NCBI GenBank assembly: GCA_963748545.1
Contig: CAVVJO010000020.1
Coordinates: forward strand, 62,001 to 126,000
DNA: 64,000 nt
Direction: 5' to 3'
From: Roseiarcus sp963748545
GTDB lineage: Bacteria; Pseudomonadota; Alphaproteobacteria; Rhizobiales; Beijerinckiaceae
The notes beneath the pieces were generated by a model, which was given only the letters and a program-made list of their open reading frames with translations, was not told the origin of the DNA and made no database searches. Numbering within the stretch: position 1 is the first letter of the stretch; each line of letters opens with the position of its first letter. This document shows positions 62,506 to 64,000 of this stretch, piece by piece. Made by a program: the position numbers and the translations under genes.

Positions 62506-62594
62506 GTCTTGCCAACGGCGGACGTCCGTGCTTTATCGGCCGCCTGCGGAAACGGCGATAACCGGGTGGACTCGACGAGAAAGAGAGGGCTGCT

Positions 62595-63191
62595 GTGCCG
62601 GACGCACTCTTGACGGCCTCAAAGCCTCAATTGCTCGACCAAGACGGCGACCGGACGCTGCGGGCCTTGTTGTATGATTTCTTCGCGTTCGGGCGCAGCC
62701 TCGAGGCCGCGCGGGCCAAGTTCGCGAGCTATGTCGGCCTGTCCCCGACCCAATATCTGATCATGATCGCGATCAAGAACTCGACCTCGGACGAGCCGAT
62801 GGGGATCAATCAGCTTGCGGCCCAACTGCGTTTGAGCGGCGCCTTCATCACCAATGAAGTCAACAAGCTGGTGTCGCAGGGTCTGGTCGAGAAGAGCGCC
62901 CATCCGAGCGACGGTCGCCGGGTCCAACTCGCCGCCACCGGCGAGGGTCTTCGTCTGCTGACGCGACTGGCCGCCTGTCAGCGTCCCGTCAACGATGCGC
63001 TGTTTGGAAGGCTCACGCGGGACGAGTTCAGATTGTTATCCCAGTTGCTGGCCCGTCTCGCCGCAGAGGGCGATCGCGCTGTCAAGTTTGCCGAGTATTT
63101 CGAGGCGGCAAACGCTCCGGACCCTCGTCAGGCCGCCGCATCAGGAGCCCAGAAACCGGAGCGGCGGCAAAAGCGGCCCCGCCGCGGATAG
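62595..63191 (+). CDS. MarR-family transcriptional regulator
   Basis: A 198-residue winged-helix regulator. The dimerisation helices surround LLYDFFAFGRSLEAARAKFA. The DNA-binding part is MGINQLAAQLRLSGAFITNE, VNKLVSQGLVEKSAHPSDGR and RVQLAATGEGLRLL. A Lys/Arg-rich C-terminal tail (KPERRQKRPRRG) is unusual. GTG 62595 has GAGAGGG upstream. It diverges from the membrane protein/SDR genes and probably represses them and itself. Confidence 0.92.
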   Translation: MPDALLTASKPQLLDQDGDRTLRALLYDFFAFGRSLEAARAKFASYVGLSPTQYLIMIAIKNSTSDEPMGINQLAAQLRLSGAFITNEVNKLVSQGLVEKSAHPSDGRRVQLAATGEGLRLLTRLAACQRPVNDALFGRLTRDEFRLLSQLLARLAAEGDRAVKFAEYFEAANAPDPRQAAASGAQKPERRQKRPRRG

Positions 63192-63225
63192 CGCGTGGGG
63201 CGCCCCCCCGGAGGCGCCGCGCCGG

Positions 63226-64000
63226 CTAGCGGATCGGCGGGGCGTACTGGATGCCGCCGTTGTCCCACAACTCGTTGAGGCCGCGGGGAATGCCGAGCTT
63301 CGTGTGCGTTCCGACGTTGTTCTCGAAGATCTCGCCGTAATTGCCGACCGTGCGGATCGCGTTGGCCGCCCATGCGTTGGAGAGTCCGAGCGGCTTGCCG
63401 AAGTCGCCGTCGGTTCCGACAAGGCGCTTGACCGCCGGCTTGTCCGACTTCAGCGCCTCGTCGATCGTCTTTGAGGACACGCCGATCTCCTCGGCGTCGA
63501 GGAGCGCGTAATTCACCCACTTGACGATATTGAACCACTGGATGTCGTCCTGACGCACCACCGGGCCGAGCGGCTCTTTGGAGATGACGTCCGGCAGGAT
63601 CATGTGGTCGCCTGGCTTGGGGAACTGCGAGCGGAGCGCGAACAGCTGCGACTCGTCGGTCGTCAGGACGTTGCATTTGCCGGCCAGATAGTTCGCGACG
63701 GTGTCGGCGACGGTGTCGGCCTCGACGAACTCGTAATTGATGTGGTTCGTCTCGAAAAAGTCCTTGGCGTTCGGCTCGGAGGTCGTCCCCTTCTGGACGC
63801 AAACCTTGCTGCCGTCGAGCTCGAGCGCCGACGTGGCGTTGCGGCTCTTGGGGACCAGGAACGCCTGACCGTCGTAATAGGTGACGCCCGCGAAAATGAG
63901 GTTCGAGTCCTCCTCGCGGCCCATGGTCCAGGTCGAGTTGCGCGACAGGACGTCGATTTTCTTGTCCTTGAGCGCGTCGAAACGCTCGGACGCCGTCAGG
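63226..64000 (-). CDS. General L-amino-acid ABC transporter substrate-binding protein, AapJ-like (5' end beyond window)
   Basis: Periplasmic type-3 solute-binding protein. The frame is open from the window edge (LTASERFDALKDKKIDVLSR) to the stop at 63226. Visible segments are GVTYYDGQAFLVPKSR, DGSKVCVQKGTTSEPNAKDF, CNVLTTDESQLFALRSQFPK, GPVVRQDDIQWFNIVKWVNY and the C-terminal LGIPRGLNELWDNGGIQYAP, which fit the AapJ/BztA group of broad-range amino-acid transporters. Two or more permease genes should follow. About 257 of the usual 340 residues are in the window; the signal peptide is outside. Confidence 0.9.
   Translation of the reverse strand, partial: LTASERFDALKDKKIDVLSRNSTWTMGREEDSNLIFAGVTYYDGQAFLVPKSRNATSALELDGSKVCVQKGTTSEPNAKDFFETNHINYEFVEADTVADTVANYLAGKCNVLTTDESQLFALRSQFPKPGDHMILPDVISKEPLGPVVRQDDIQWFNIVKWVNYALLDAEEIGVSSKTIDEALKSDKPAVKRLVGTDGDFGKPLGLSNAWAANAIRTVGNYGEIFENNVGTHTKLGIPRGLNELWDNGGIQYAPPIR

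Overview
The window is a GC-rich chromosomal segment of an alphaproteobacterium, most likely order Hyphomicrobiales (Rhizobiales). Reasons: an alphaproteobacterial-type LexA box (GTTC-N7-GTTC) between ssb and uvrA; PEP-CTERM anchors of the form PEPSTWAMMALGF; an AapJ-like amino-acid binding protein; and the high GC content. I see no rRNA, tRNA, CRISPR array, insertion sequence or prophage. Genus is not determinable from what I can see.

Layout. 0-5.4 kb: acyl-CoA synthetase (cut by the window edge), smpB, dapA, and a soluble lytic transglycosylase. 5.5-12.6 kb: two PEP-CTERM proteins, a YeiH-type exporter, tspO, hemB and small unknowns. 12.6-22.6 kb: a catalase-like peroxidase with its cytochrome b561, an unknown 326-residue protein, an FAD disulfide reductase, DUF4126, a histidine phosphatase, rarA, an aldo/keto reductase, an ArsR regulator coupled to a double AHSA1 protein, and coaD. 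22.7-35.4 kb: an accessory carbohydrate/aromatic region with OsmC, a sugar ABC transporter (binding protein and two permeases, no ATPase), a LacI regulator, a GH127 arabinofuranosidase, a DUF3237 protein, a tannase/feruloyl-esterase-like enzyme, an MFS carrier and a benzoylformate-decarboxylase-like enzyme. 35.7-37.6 kb: a third PEP-CTERM protein and a glycosyltransferase. 38.3-48 kb: gyrA, an SDR, glutathione peroxidase, a TonB-like protein, and ssb/uvrA diverging from an SOS box. 48-53.4 kb: a two-domain VOC protein, an orphan ParA, an aldo/keto reductase, ndk and an AraC regulator. 53.6-60.5 kb: a Tat-exported sulfatase followed by a run of small exported proteins (two with cysteine-rich repeats, one HdeA-like) and an outer-membrane protein. 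60.9-64 kb: a small Pro-rich secreted protein, an SDR and membrane protein diverging from a MarR regulator, and an AapJ-type binding protein (partial).

How genes work together. The sugar-transport permeases, LacI regulator and GH127 gene are joined by ATGA stop/start overlaps, so they form one translationally coupled operon behind two palindromes that are good LacI operator candidates. The catalase and b561 genes, the DUF4126 and reductase genes, and the ArsR and AHSA1 genes overlap in the same way. MarR/SDR and AraC/sulfatase are divergent regulator-target arrangements.

A major caution: at least twelve otherwise well-conserved genes, including dapA, hemB, ssb and uvrA, contain single-base frameshifts, mostly +1 and several in homopolymers. 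Intact protein homology continues in another frame each time. This looks like sequencing or assembly error rather than gene decay. I annotate these genes over their full span and mark the shift.
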